The position numbers were made by a program, and so were the translations under genes. Shown one piece after another: positions 23,486 to 30,819 of a stretch of DNA of 40,147 nucleotides. Source of the DNA: Lachnoclostridium sp. MSJ-17 (lineage in GTDB: Bacteria; Bacillota; Clostridia; Oscillospirales; Acutalibacteraceae); NCBI RefSeq assembly GCF_018918205.1, contig NZ_JAHLQB010000040.1, positions 1 through 40,147 of the forward strand. The letters run 5' to 3'. The notes under the pieces were generated by a model. It did no database searches, was not told the DNA's origin, and saw only the letters and a list, made by a program, of their open reading frames with translations. Position 1 is the stretch's first letter; every line of letters begins with the position of its first letter.

Positions 23486-23718
23486 GTAGGTTAGATAAGA
23501 TTCCCGAAGCGGTCAGGGATTTGAAAACCGACGGAGAAGCCGCCTTTATGCAAGCCCTCCTGGAGATCGAGCCGGACGAGGACATTATGTCGTGTGAATA
23601 CTGTGAATATTATCGGGTCAAAGCGGATCGTTTCGGCAGAAAGTGCCGTATTGATTACTGTCCGTGTCTCAAAGAGCGTATCCCTTACGGCGCGGCTGGA
23701 TATATTGATTTTTGCTGA
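23482..23718 (+). CDS. Small Cys-rich hypothetical protein
   Basis: 78 residues whose ATG overlaps the upstream stop (ATGA). The C-terminal half carries seven cysteines, including SCEYCEYYRVK, KCRIDYCPCL and a final C-terminal Cys, suggesting a zinc-binding or redox-active minidomain. The N-terminal half is acidic and helical. Together with the preceding protein it forms a two-gene cassette of unknown role. It is too short for family assignment by eye. Confidence 0.65.
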   Translation: MSRLDKIPEAVRDLKTDGEAAFMQALLEIEPDEDIMSCEYCEYYRVKADRFGRKCRIDYCPCLKERIPYGAAGYIDFC

Positions 23719-23777
23719 AATTGCGATTCCCAAACACCCACCCAAAGAAAACTCCACCGGAGAATAACAAAAACAAA

Positions 23778-23817
23778 GGAGCTGACTCAAAATCCTTTCG
23801 GGTTTTGAGCCGGCTCC
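23778..23817. terminator. Bidirectional terminator between convergent genes
   Basis: A long stem (GGAGC, CTCAAAA and complements, with two mismatches) flanked by T-rich DNA on both strands: ATATTTTTG on the plus side and TTTGTTTTTG on the minus side. Confidence 0.82.
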
Positions 23818-23837
23818 ATATTTTTGACGTCTATGTA

Positions 23838-24383
23838 TTATCTTCTGTCCGCGTCGGGATAAACCGCTCTGCAGCCGCCGATGAATTTCGGGCGTGTTCT
23901 CGCTGCAAGGAGAATTGCTCCGCCGATATGGTCAAGGCTGAGCCTGACGGGTACGGCTACTCTTTTGAGGTGCATGCCGATCAAGGTGCCGCCGATATCC
24001 AAGCCCGCGTCCGCGCGTATTTCTTCAACAGCGACGGGATTTTTGAATTTTTTCCACGCTGTCGCAGCAAACGAGCCACCTGCCTTTGGCTGAGGAATAA
24101 CGCAAACCTCCTCAAGACCTGCCGCCGCTTCCTTCTCAATGATAATAGCGCGGTTGAGGTGTTCGCAGCACTGAGCAGCAAGGTAAACTCCGCGTTCTCT
24201 GAGCACGTCGCAGATTCCGTTGAAAACCTCCTCCGCGGCGGACACGTTCGAATTATGACCGATAACTCCGCCCACGATCTCGCTTGACGAGCAGCCGACG
24301 ACCATGATGTCGCCGGGTTTAAGGTCAGCCGCGTCGCAAAGCTCCTGAGCGGCGAGTTTAGCCTGTTCATAAATTGAATCCAT
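23838..24383 (-). CDS. ywlG: TIGR01440/DUF436 (YwlG-type) family protein
   Basis: 181 residues, the normal length of the YwlG/UPF0340 family. Recognisable blocks are LKPGDIMVVGCSSSEIVGGVIGHNSN, the near-invariant LAAQCCEHLNRA, VIPQPKAGGSFAA and DIGGTLIGMHLKRVAVPVR. The function is not established; the Cys-His block suggests metal or ligand binding. The promoter is TTGTAA (24429-24424), 16 bp, TATACT (24407-24402), and GGAG precedes the ATG at 24383. It ends at the shared terminator at 23778. In Bacillus the gene is near serine hydroxymethyltransferase genes; that context is absent here. Confidence 0.93.
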   Translation of the reverse strand: MDSIYEQAKLAAQELCDAADLKPGDIMVVGCSSSEIVGGVIGHNSNVSAAEEVFNGICDVLRERGVYLAAQCCEHLNRAIIIEKEAAAGLEEVCVIPQPKAGGSFAATAWKKFKNPVAVEEIRADAGLDIGGTLIGMHLKRVAVPVRLSLDHIGGAILLAARTRPKFIGGCRAVYPDADRR

Positions 24384-24510
24384 ATTATCATCTCCGCAAA
24401 TAGTATATCACATTTTCAAAGAATTACAATAGAACGCGGCGCAAAAACGCGAAAAACGCCTCGGTTCACGTTGCTGGGGCGGAATGAGACGACTGAATTC
24501 GGCATTTTTC

Positions 24511-24539
24511 TTGACAATCTGTCAGATTTAAAGTATCAT
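24511..24539 (+). promoter_or_regulatory. Promoter of the 24562 lipoprotein gene
   Basis: TTGACA (24511-24516), 17-bp spacer, TATCAT (24534-24539), with AAGGTG upstream of the ATG. Confidence 0.72.
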
Positions 24540-24561
24540 AATAGTCAAGGAAGGTGATAAT

Positions 24562-25251
24562 ATGAAAAAAGTATTTTCTGTATTAGCGATTTGTATCACT
24601 GCCGCTATGGCTGTTTCACTCTGCGGCTGCGGCAATAATACAAGCGAAGTATCAGCAACTACCTCAAAGGTTGAAGCCACAACCAAAGCTGCGGCTACGA
24701 CTGTCCCTGCCGCAACAACAAAAGCCGCTGTTCAGAGCGCAACGGGCAGCAGCGAGTCGAGCGAATCGGCGACTGCCGGTTTTAACGAGCAGGACGCCAC
24801 AAAGCAGGCTGTTGAAAAAGCTGCCGAGCTCTACGGAGACGGCGACTGGAGACTTGCCTCCTCGGAAAAAACAACAGACCCGAACGGACAGTCCTGTTAC
24901 CGTATCGGACTGATCAACTATTCCAATTCCCAGTCACCCACATATTATTTCTACAGCGGCGAATCCTTCTGTTATCTTGACGACTCAGATCACTCTGAGA
25001 GCTCCGGTGAACAACAGAGCGAATCCGGTCAGGACTACGCGGTTCAGAAGGCGCTCGCTCTTGCGAGTCAGATGTACGGCGAAGGCGATTGGCGCGTTGA
25101 GTCTGCTATTGAAGCAATGACCCCGAGCGGTCAGCCCTGTTGGTATGTCGGCGCGGTGAACTATTCAAATTCCCAGTCTCCGACCTACTATTTCTATTCA
25201 AGCGACAGCTTTACCTACGCTGACGAGGAAGTCAACGGCTACCGTTACTGA
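24562..25251 (+). CDS. Lipoprotein with two tandem copies of one domain
   Basis: 229 residues. Lipoprotein signal peptide with lipobox LCGC (MKKVFSVLAICITAAMAVSLCGC), a Thr/Ala/Ser-rich linker to about residue 75, then two copies of a ~60-residue unit. Each reads A..YG(D/E)GDWR..S.......G(Q)..C(Y/W).(I/V)G..NYSNSQSPTYYFYS..SF.Y. The two share the exact block NYSNSQSPTYYFYS, including at DNA level in part, which points to a recent internal duplication. No named family is recognised; the Tyr-rich strand could bind a glycan or peptide, which is inference. It is monocistronic with its own promoter and terminator. Confidence 0.78.
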   Translation: MKKVFSVLAICITAAMAVSLCGCGNNTSEVSATTSKVEATTKAAATTVPAATTKAAVQSATGSSESSESATAGFNEQDATKQAVEKAAELYGDGDWRLASSEKTTDPNGQSCYRIGLINYSNSQSPTYYFYSGESFCYLDDSDHSESSGEQQSESGQDYAVQKALALASQMYGEGDWRVESAIEAMTPSGQPCWYVGAVNYSNSQSPTYYFYSSDSFTYADEEVNGYRY

Positions 25252-25269
25252 TAATCTGAAAATAACCAG

Positions 25270-25293
25270 ACCGTCGGATTTGATTCCGGCGGT
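25270..25293 (+). terminator. Terminator of the duplicated-domain lipoprotein gene
   Basis: ACCGTCGGA pairs with TCCGGCGGT (one G-U) and is followed by TTATTCTTTTT. Confidence 0.8.
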
Positions 25294-25384
25294 TTATTCT
25301 TTTTAAAAATCTTTAATAAATCTACACAAAACAGTTATTATATGATATAATATATTTATGTAAAATCTTGACAGGAGTTAATAT

Positions 25385-26563
25385 ATGAATGACAAACCGA
25401 TAAAGCTGTTATTCGCTTCGGATTCGTTCAAGGGCAGCCTGACCAGCCTTCAGACAGCTATGCTGCTCGAAAAGGCGGCTGATGAGGTATTCGGGCGCTG
25501 CGAGTGCAAAAGCGTCGCGGTTGCCGACGGAGGAGAGGGAACAGTGGACGCCGTTGTGTCCGCTGTCAGCGGCAAAACCGTCAGCGCCGATGTGCATGAC
25601 CCGTTGATGAAGCGTATCAGCGCGTCATACGGCTTGCTCGACGATAACAGGGCGATCATCGAGATGGATTCTGCTTCGGGACTTACTCTGGTGCCCGAAA
25701 ATCTCCGTAATCCGCTGAATACCACCACATACGGCACAGGCGAGCTGATTCTTCACGCGCTTGACAACGGCTGCCGCGACATCACCGTCGCAATAGGCGG
25801 CTCCGCTACAAACGACGGCGGAATGGGCTGTATGCGCGCGCTGGGAGTCCGTTTTCTCGATTTCCCGGGAAATGAGCTCGAAGGCTTCGGCAGAGATCTG
25901 GAGAAGGTCGATTACATAGATACCGATAATATCGACAAAAGACTCGGCAGCTGCCGGATAACCGTCATGTGCGATGTCAGGAATCCTCTCTGCGGCGAAA
26001 ACGGAGCCGCGCGCAACTTTGCTGCTCAGAAGGGCGCCGATAAAAAAACTGTCGCAAGGCTTGAATCGGGCATGCAAAATTACCGCGAGGTCATAAAGCG
26101 CAGATTTAATATCGACTGCGATTCGGTTGAGGGAGCAGGCGCGGCAGGCGGATTAGGCGCGGCGTTAAAAGTCTTTTGCAGCGGAGAAATGAGGGCGGGC
26201 GTAGATACCGTTCTCGATCTGATCGATTTTGACAGCCTTCTTGAAGGCGTTGATCTGGTAGTGACGGGCGAAGGCCGCGCTGATTGGCAGAGCGCCTTCG
26301 GCAAGGTGATGAGCGGAGTGGGAAAACGCGCCAAAGCCAAGGGAATACCCGCGATAGGATTGTGCGGCTCGCTCGGAAAAGGCGCGGAAAATATCTTTTC
26401 CTGCGGAATCAGCTCGCTGATTACGACTGTAAACGCTCCTATGACGCTCGATATTGCCATTGAAAACGCACAGGGGCTGTACTATGACGCGGCGGTCAGA
26501 ATGTTCCGCCTGATTAAGGCGGGAATGACCGTCAGAGAGGGGAGAGAAGAAAGTGAGCACTGA
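25385..26563 (+). CDS. Glycerate 2-kinase (GarK/GlxK type)
   Basis: 392 residues, the family length. N-terminal LLFASDSFKGSLTSLQTAMLLEKAADEVF, VAVADGGEGTVDAVV, the GGSATNDGGMGCMRALG loop and VVTGEGRADWQSAFGKV are the conserved blocks of glycerate kinase type 1 (PF02595). It phosphorylates D-glycerate with ATP to 2-phosphoglycerate, feeding lower glycolysis. A TATAAT box at 25346-25351 has no good -35 partner. AGGAG precedes the ATG. The stop overlaps the next gene by 11 nt, placing it in an operon with two membrane proteins, a context that does not suggest a glycerate pathway. Confidence 0.93.
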   Translation: MNDKPIKLLFASDSFKGSLTSLQTAMLLEKAADEVFGRCECKSVAVADGGEGTVDAVVSAVSGKTVSADVHDPLMKRISASYGLLDDNRAIIEMDSASGLTLVPENLRNPLNTTTYGTGELILHALDNGCRDITVAIGGSATNDGGMGCMRALGVRFLDFPGNELEGFGRDLEKVDYIDTDNIDKRLGSCRITVMCDVRNPLCGENGAARNFAAQKGADKKTVARLESGMQNYREVIKRRFNIDCDSVEGAGAAGGLGAALKVFCSGEMRAGVDTVLDLIDFDSLLEGVDLVVTGEGRADWQSAFGKVMSGVGKRAKAKGIPAIGLCGSLGKGAENIFSCGISSLITTVNAPMTLDIAIENAQGLYYDAAVRMFRLIKAGMTVREGREESEH

Positions 26564-26888
26564 AAATAAGGAGTCTTTGGAAATAAAGTCTGACGAGCAT
26601 CAGGTGTTTCTGCGGGTCACCGAGGCTTATGAGGAAGCAAGGCGCAAACGCGAGAAATACAAAAAATACGGACCGCTGTTCGTACTTATCTCAGGCGTCG
26701 TTTTTCTGACGCTGATATTCACGCTCGAGAGCAAAATCTCGTTTTTGATACTTTGGGTCATCACGGTGCTTTACACGGTCGCACTGATGATACGGGCGGA
26801 ATACAGGTATCACAAATTCAAGGAATACCTCGGACTGACCGGCGATAAGAAGGACGAGGAAGCAAACGAGGAGGAAGAGCAGACATGA
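26553..26888 (+). CDS. Small two-helix membrane protein
   Basis: 111 residues from a GTG start, with a GAGGGGAGAG ribosome binding site inside the glycerate kinase 3' end. An acidic-basic N-terminus with a helical stretch (LRVTEAYEEARRKREKYKKYG) precedes two membrane helices (PLFVLISGVVFLTLIFTL and SFLILWVITVLYTVALMI) and an acidic C-tail (KKDEEANEEEEQT). It overlaps the YhgE-like gene by 4 nt (ATGA), so it is probably an accessory of that membrane protein. No family is recognised. Confidence 0.72.
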   Translation: MSTENKESLEIKSDEHQVFLRVTEAYEEARRKREKYKKYGPLFVLISGVVFLTLIFTLESKISFLILWVITVLYTVALMIRAEYRYHKFKEYLGLTGDKKDEEANEEEEQT

Positions 26889-29050
26889 AAAAGATATTCT
26901 CTGTATTCCGTTTGGATTTACACAGCCTGACAAAGAATCTTATCGTCTTTGTCGTAGTGATAGGAATAACGATTCTGCCCGCGTTATACGCGTGGTTCAA
27001 CATCGCGGCTAACTGGGACCCTTATTCGAGCACGGGAGGTATTTCCTTTGCGGTATGCATGCTTGACAAGGGCTGTAAGTTCAAAAGCATGGAAATCAAC
27101 GCCGGCGAAAAGATCACCGACGGGCTCAAGGCAAATGATAAAATGGGCTGGGAATTTGTCGATGACGAGGACGAAGCGGTTCAGGGCGTAGAAAACGGCA
27201 AGTATTACGCCGCAGTTGTCATTCCCGAGGACTTTTCAGAGAATCTCCTGTCGATAACCTCAGGCAAGTTCAGTCAGGCTAAGCTGCAATACTTTGTTAA
27301 CGAGAAGAAAAACGCCATAGCCCCGAAGATCACCGATAAGGGCATTTCGACGATACAGGAGTCGGTTGACGCCGCATACGTCAGCACGATCGCCGAGACT
27401 ATCGCCACTACGCTCAACTTTACCGAGGAGGAGCTTGAGGGTGAGAAGGAGAAAATCGCCGATAAGCTCACCACGGCTCTCGGTAACGCCAAGACCGATA
27501 TCAAGAGCTTCAACGACTCCGTAGATCTGCTGATAACCTCGCTCGATTCTGTCAGCGATCTGATAAAATCCAACAAGGATATGATTCCCACTATCCGGAA
27601 ATCACTCGCGAATGTCGGCGTTGTGACCGGGGATATCAAGGGCTTGATTTCCTCGACCCAGAGCACAGCCGCACAGCTGACGACCGTGATAGATAATCTT
27701 ATCACCTCGGGCGACTCATACGCTCAGAGCATTTCAACTCAGCTTGACGACGCTTTTTCCACCGTCAGCACAGACGCGAACGCCGTCGCTTCCAAAATCA
27801 GCAAAATCGAGGTCATTAACCAGAGCAGGATAGCCGTCAATAACAAGCTGATCTCTATCTTCAACGGAATTCAGACCAACCTCGGCATAGATTGCTCAAA
27901 GGTTATCTCAAAGCTCGAGAGCTCAAACGAAAAGCAGAACGCGATCATCGACAAGATCGACGCGATTTGCGACACGATCAAAACAAAGGGCGAGGTTCCG
28001 GCAAACGCAAAGGCTGAGCTTGACAGTCTTATTTCGGACGCGGAGTCCTCAGTTGCCGCGGCATCGTCCGAATTCAGCTCTGTCAAGGGCGAGATCGATT
28101 CTGCGCTCAATAATTCCTTCACAAAGCTCGACAGTGTCGCAGACTTTGCGCAGACCGTCAGCGGCACGACCGATCAGCTTGACAAAACCTTCGACACAGC
28201 CGCAACGACCGTCGACGATCTCAAGGGCGTGCTTAATAACCTCAAGACATACCTCAACAGCCTTTCAGACCGCATTGACAAGGCGGTTGATAAAATCGAT
28301 ACGGCAAAGAACAACGAGACGCTTGAAAATCTGATTATTCCGGTCATCGAGGATCCCAAGGCGCTCGGCAGCTTCCTTTCAGAGCCTGTTTCCTACGATA
28401 CCAACCGCGTCTATCCGATCGAAAACTACGGCTCCGCCATGACTCCGTTCTATTCCGCGCTTGCGCTGTGGGTAGGCGGCGTTGTTCTGGTTGCCGTTCT
28501 CAATGTTGACCTTACGGAAAGCGACCGCAAAAAGCTCGGCAAGGCAAACCCTGTGCAGCTTTTCTTCGGCAGATACCTGATGTTTCTCGTGATAAGTCAG
28601 ATTCAGGCGATAATCATCGCGCTGGGCGACCTGTTCTTCCTCAAGATACAGTGCGACAACCCGCTGCTGTTCGTGATAACCTGCATGCTCTCCAGTCTTG
28701 TGTATTCGCTTATAATCTATTCTCTTACGATAACGTTCAGCGTGATCGGCAAGGCTCTCGCTGTCATTATCCTTATCATGCAGGTCGCCGGTTCGGGCGG
28801 CACCTTCCCGATAGAGGTTCTGCCGGGACCGTTCAAGGCTATCGCGCCGTTTTTGCCGTTCAAATACGGTATCAATGCTCTGCGTGAGACCGTCGCGGGT
28901 GTGGACGTCAGCTCGTATCTCTACAACCTCGGAATGCTCATGCTCTTTATTATTCCCGCGCTTCTGCTGGGACTTCTTCTCAGAAAGCCCTGCATAAAAA
29001 TAATCGCCTTCTTCAACGAAAAAATCGAGGAGAGCGATTTGGTGATTTAA
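26885..29050 (+). CDS. YhgE/Pip-family ABC-2-type membrane protein
   Basis: 721 residues. An N-terminal membrane helix (LTKNLIVFVVVIGITILPALYAWFNI) is followed by the family signature NIAANWDPYSSTGGISFAV. A long extracytoplasmic region of about 450 residues is rich in Ser/Asp/Lys helices, coiled-coil-like around residues 185-480. Five or six C-terminal membrane helices (ALALWVGGVVLVAVL...LLLGLLLRKP) resemble ABC-2 permease domains. Family members include Lactococcus Pip, a phage receptor, and EsaA-like type VII secretion components. No WXG100 or EssC gene is seen here, so the role remains open. It is the last gene of the glycerate-kinase operon. Confidence 0.9.
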   Translation: MKKIFSVFRLDLHSLTKNLIVFVVVIGITILPALYAWFNIAANWDPYSSTGGISFAVCMLDKGCKFKSMEINAGEKITDGLKANDKMGWEFVDDEDEAVQGVENGKYYAAVVIPEDFSENLLSITSGKFSQAKLQYFVNEKKNAIAPKITDKGISTIQESVDAAYVSTIAETIATTLNFTEEELEGEKEKIADKLTTALGNAKTDIKSFNDSVDLLITSLDSVSDLIKSNKDMIPTIRKSLANVGVVTGDIKGLISSTQSTAAQLTTVIDNLITSGDSYAQSISTQLDDAFSTVSTDANAVASKISKIEVINQSRIAVNNKLISIFNGIQTNLGIDCSKVISKLESSNEKQNAIIDKIDAICDTIKTKGEVPANAKAELDSLISDAESSVAAASSEFSSVKGEIDSALNNSFTKLDSVADFAQTVSGTTDQLDKTFDTAATTVDDLKGVLNNLKTYLNSLSDRIDKAVDKIDTAKNNETLENLIIPVIEDPKALGSFLSEPVSYDTNRVYPIENYGSAMTPFYSALALWVGGVVLVAVLNVDLTESDRKKLGKANPVQLFFGRYLMFLVISQIQAIIIALGDLFFLKIQCDNPLLFVITCMLSSLVYSLIIYSLTITFSVIGKALAVIILIMQVAGSGGTFPIEVLPGPFKAIAPFLPFKYGINALRETVAGVDVSSYLYNLGMLMLFIIPALLLGLLLRKPCIKIIAFFNEKIEESDLVI

Positions 29051-29061
29051 AAAACAGAAAA

Positions 29062-29100
29062 AGCGTCATAACGAAAGGGGATACCTTTCGCTATGGCGCT
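29062..29100 (+). terminator. Terminator of the YhgE-like gene
   Basis: A long stem (AGCG, CATA, CGAAAG with complements and two mismatches) followed by CTTTTTTA, 12 bp after the stop codon. Confidence 0.85.
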
Positions 29101-29131
29101 CTTTTTTACGCTTGCGCGTCATTTGCTGTGA

Positions 29132-29338
29132 TTACTTAACGGGTTTTAAGTGTCGTATACCGGTACCGAGGCAGTGAGGACACTGCATTTCGATGCGTTT
29201 ATCACCGATAATCTCGTATCGGATAATTCCGGTACCGACGCAAACATCACAGCGGTTCTTTTTTTTTGACGCCGCGTTCGCGTTTGACAAACCCATTTTA
29301 GCAAAGGGGTTTATCACAGTGATTCTTTCTTCACTCAT
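29132..29338 (-). CDS. Small protein with DnaJ-like CxxCxGxG repeats
   Basis: 68 residues from the ATG at 29338 (AAGGAAGG 9 nt upstream; an upstream in-frame start would lie within the promoter). Two zinc-knuckle units, CDVCVGTG and CPHCLGTG, spaced by 22 residues, match half of a DnaJ/TrpRS-type zinc-ribbon. The N-terminus is MSEERITVINPFAKMG. A perfect promoter (29379-29407) and a small GTGAG/CTCAC hairpin in the leader suggest strong, regulated expression. It may be a stand-alone zinc-binding chaperone-like or anti-sigma-like protein; this is inference. Confidence 0.75.
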   Translation of the reverse strand: MSEERITVINPFAKMGLSNANAASKKKNRCDVCVGTGIIRYEIIGDKRIEMQCPHCLGTGIRHLKPVK

Positions 29339-29378
29339 AAAACTATACCTTCCTTTTGTGAGTTTCCTCACAGTTATA

Positions 29379-29407
29379 ATTATATCATTTCGCGTGTTGT
29401 GTGTCAA
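29379..29407 (-). promoter_or_regulatory. Perfect consensus promoter of the small Cys-rich gene
   Basis: TTGACA (29407-29402), 17-bp spacer, TATAAT (29384-29379) on the minus strand. Confidence 0.88.
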
Positions 29408-29645
29408 ATCAAATTTTGAAGCGTAAAAACGGCAGAGTTGCAAAATGTGCTGAAAAAAGATTATTTTTCAACTAATTTGTCATATTATTCGCAATGAACT
29501 ATTGCGCATTATGCTAAATCACAATGTTATTTTGCGCAAAAGAATAATAAATAATTCATTGTGAGAATAATGATTAGTAAATAACAAAACTTTTTTGTGT
29601 ACGATTAACAAACTTTATTTGTGTTGTCACTATGGGCAAAGTCTA
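29408..29645. other. AT-rich divergent intergenic region with inverted repeats
   Basis: About 240 bp with no gene. ATTATTCGCAATGAA (29484-29498) is echoed in inverted form at 29555-29571 with a 2-bp insertion. A nested CGCAAT/ATTGCG pair lies at 29490-29506, and palindromic TTTGCGCAAA at 29531-29540. This looks like a multi-site operator upstream of the gene at 29710. Confidence 0.5.
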
Positions 29646-29675
29646 TTGACATCGGTGCAGGAAATATAATATAAT
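29646..29675 (+). promoter_or_regulatory. Promoter of the YabE/transglutaminase-like gene
   Basis: TTGACA (29646-29651), 18-bp spacer, TATAAT (29670-29675). Transcription would start near 29682, supporting the start at 29710. Confidence 0.75.
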
Positions 29676-29709
29676 AGTGATAAGAAATTCTATTAGGAGC
29701 AAAAGAGTG

Positions 29710-30789
29710 ATGCGGGTTAATTACGCTTTTTCGCGATTGATTTTAATTTTACTAATTTTATTCAGCTTTTCCTCGTGTTCCTTTTTCGGAAAAGAAGTGA
29801 CTGTCTCCGTCAACGATAACGGAAGGACGATTACTGTCGACGGCAAGGATAATATGACGGTAGAGGATATTCTGAATGAAGCCGGCATCAAATTGAGTAC
29901 ACGCGATAGGGTCGAGCCTGAAATATCTGTAGCATGGCGTGATTCAAACGCGGACGAGATCACTGTCAGGCGATACGCGAGGGTAACTGTCACCGACGGC
30001 AGCAAAACCGAGCAGACCGAGCTTGTCGGCGGTACTGTTGAACAGGCAATAGCGCAGGCGGGTTTTGATATCAACGAATATGAAAGCCGCTCTGATATGA
30101 ATAACTATTTGACAGACGGCATAACGATCATGCTTACCAAAAAGGCGGCTGAAACCACAGCTCCGCCAACTACTGCACAGCCGACGACGCAGTCCTCTGT
30201 GAACACAATAATAGGCAATGACGCCGACGGATATTACTATGTCGGCTCAAACGGACAGGTCGATAATAACTACTGCGACGGCGTGACGGTAAACGGAGAG
30301 GACTGGAACGTCATCTGCGGAGTCGCGGCGAAGGTTGTCACCGAGTCCGACAAGACACTTCACCTCGCCTGCAAGGACGTCGCGAAATGGACGAACAGCT
30401 CGATGTCCAAGGAGGACAAGCTCAAGGTCTGCTTCGATTCGATAAAGAGCGATTACCTCGAGGGCGTCCGCCACAATCCGCCATACCGCGAGGACGACTG
30501 GCATATAGTTTGCGCCAATGATATTTTCGTTTACGGTAAAGGCGACTGCTACAGCTACGGAGCGGCGTTTGCGTATGTAGGCAGAGCGATAGGCTATACC
30601 GAGAGCTACGCGATAAACAGCGGCGGTCACGGCTGGGCTGAAATCAACGGCCTTATCTACGACCCCGAATGGAGCATGCACAGCAGCAAGAGCACGTATT
30701 TCGGACTGAGATACGATGATAAGGTCGACGTGCCGTATGCCTCCGCGATTTCTGACGGAGCGGAATGGAAACGCAAAAAAATCCCCTGA
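29710..30789 (+). CDS. Lipoprotein with DUF348 domains and transglutaminase-like domain
   Basis: 359 residues from the ATG at 29710, with AGGAG 10 nt upstream (a GTG one codon earlier is also possible). A signal peptide with lipobox FSSC (LILFSFSSC) is followed by two DUF348 (YabE-like) modules: VTVSVNDNGRTITVDGKDNMTVEDILNEAGI and VTVTDGS...VGGTVEQAIAQAGFDI. A Thr/Pro-rich linker leads to a transglutaminase-like core with KGDCYSYGAAFAYVGRAIGY (catalytic Cys), GGHGWAEINGLIYDPEW (His and Asp). DUF348 proteins often flank cell-wall hydrolases or G5 domains. It probably acts at the peptidoglycan or on surface proteins. The combination with a transglutaminase fold is noteworthy. Confidence 0.85.
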   Translation: MRVNYAFSRLILILLILFSFSSCSFFGKEVTVSVNDNGRTITVDGKDNMTVEDILNEAGIKLSTRDRVEPEISVAWRDSNADEITVRRYARVTVTDGSKTEQTELVGGTVEQAIAQAGFDINEYESRSDMNNYLTDGITIMLTKKAAETTAPPTTAQPTTQSSVNTIIGNDADGYYYVGSNGQVDNNYCDGVTVNGEDWNVICGVAAKVVTESDKTLHLACKDVAKWTNSSMSKEDKLKVCFDSIKSDYLEGVRHNPPYREDDWHIVCANDIFVYGKGDCYSYGAAFAYVGRAIGYTESYAINSGGHGWAEINGLIYDPEWSMHSSKSTYFGLRYDDKVDVPYASAISDGAEWKRKKIP

Positions 30790-30802
30790 CAGACGTCAGG
30801 GG
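30783..30802. terminator. Bidirectional terminator between convergent genes
   Basis: CCCCTGAC pairs with GTCAGGGG around AGAC. T-runs lie on both sides (seven T on the minus strand, AAAATTTTT on the plus). It starts within the last codons of the upstream gene. Confidence 0.85.
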
Positions 30803-30819
30803 AAAATTTTTGCCATAAA

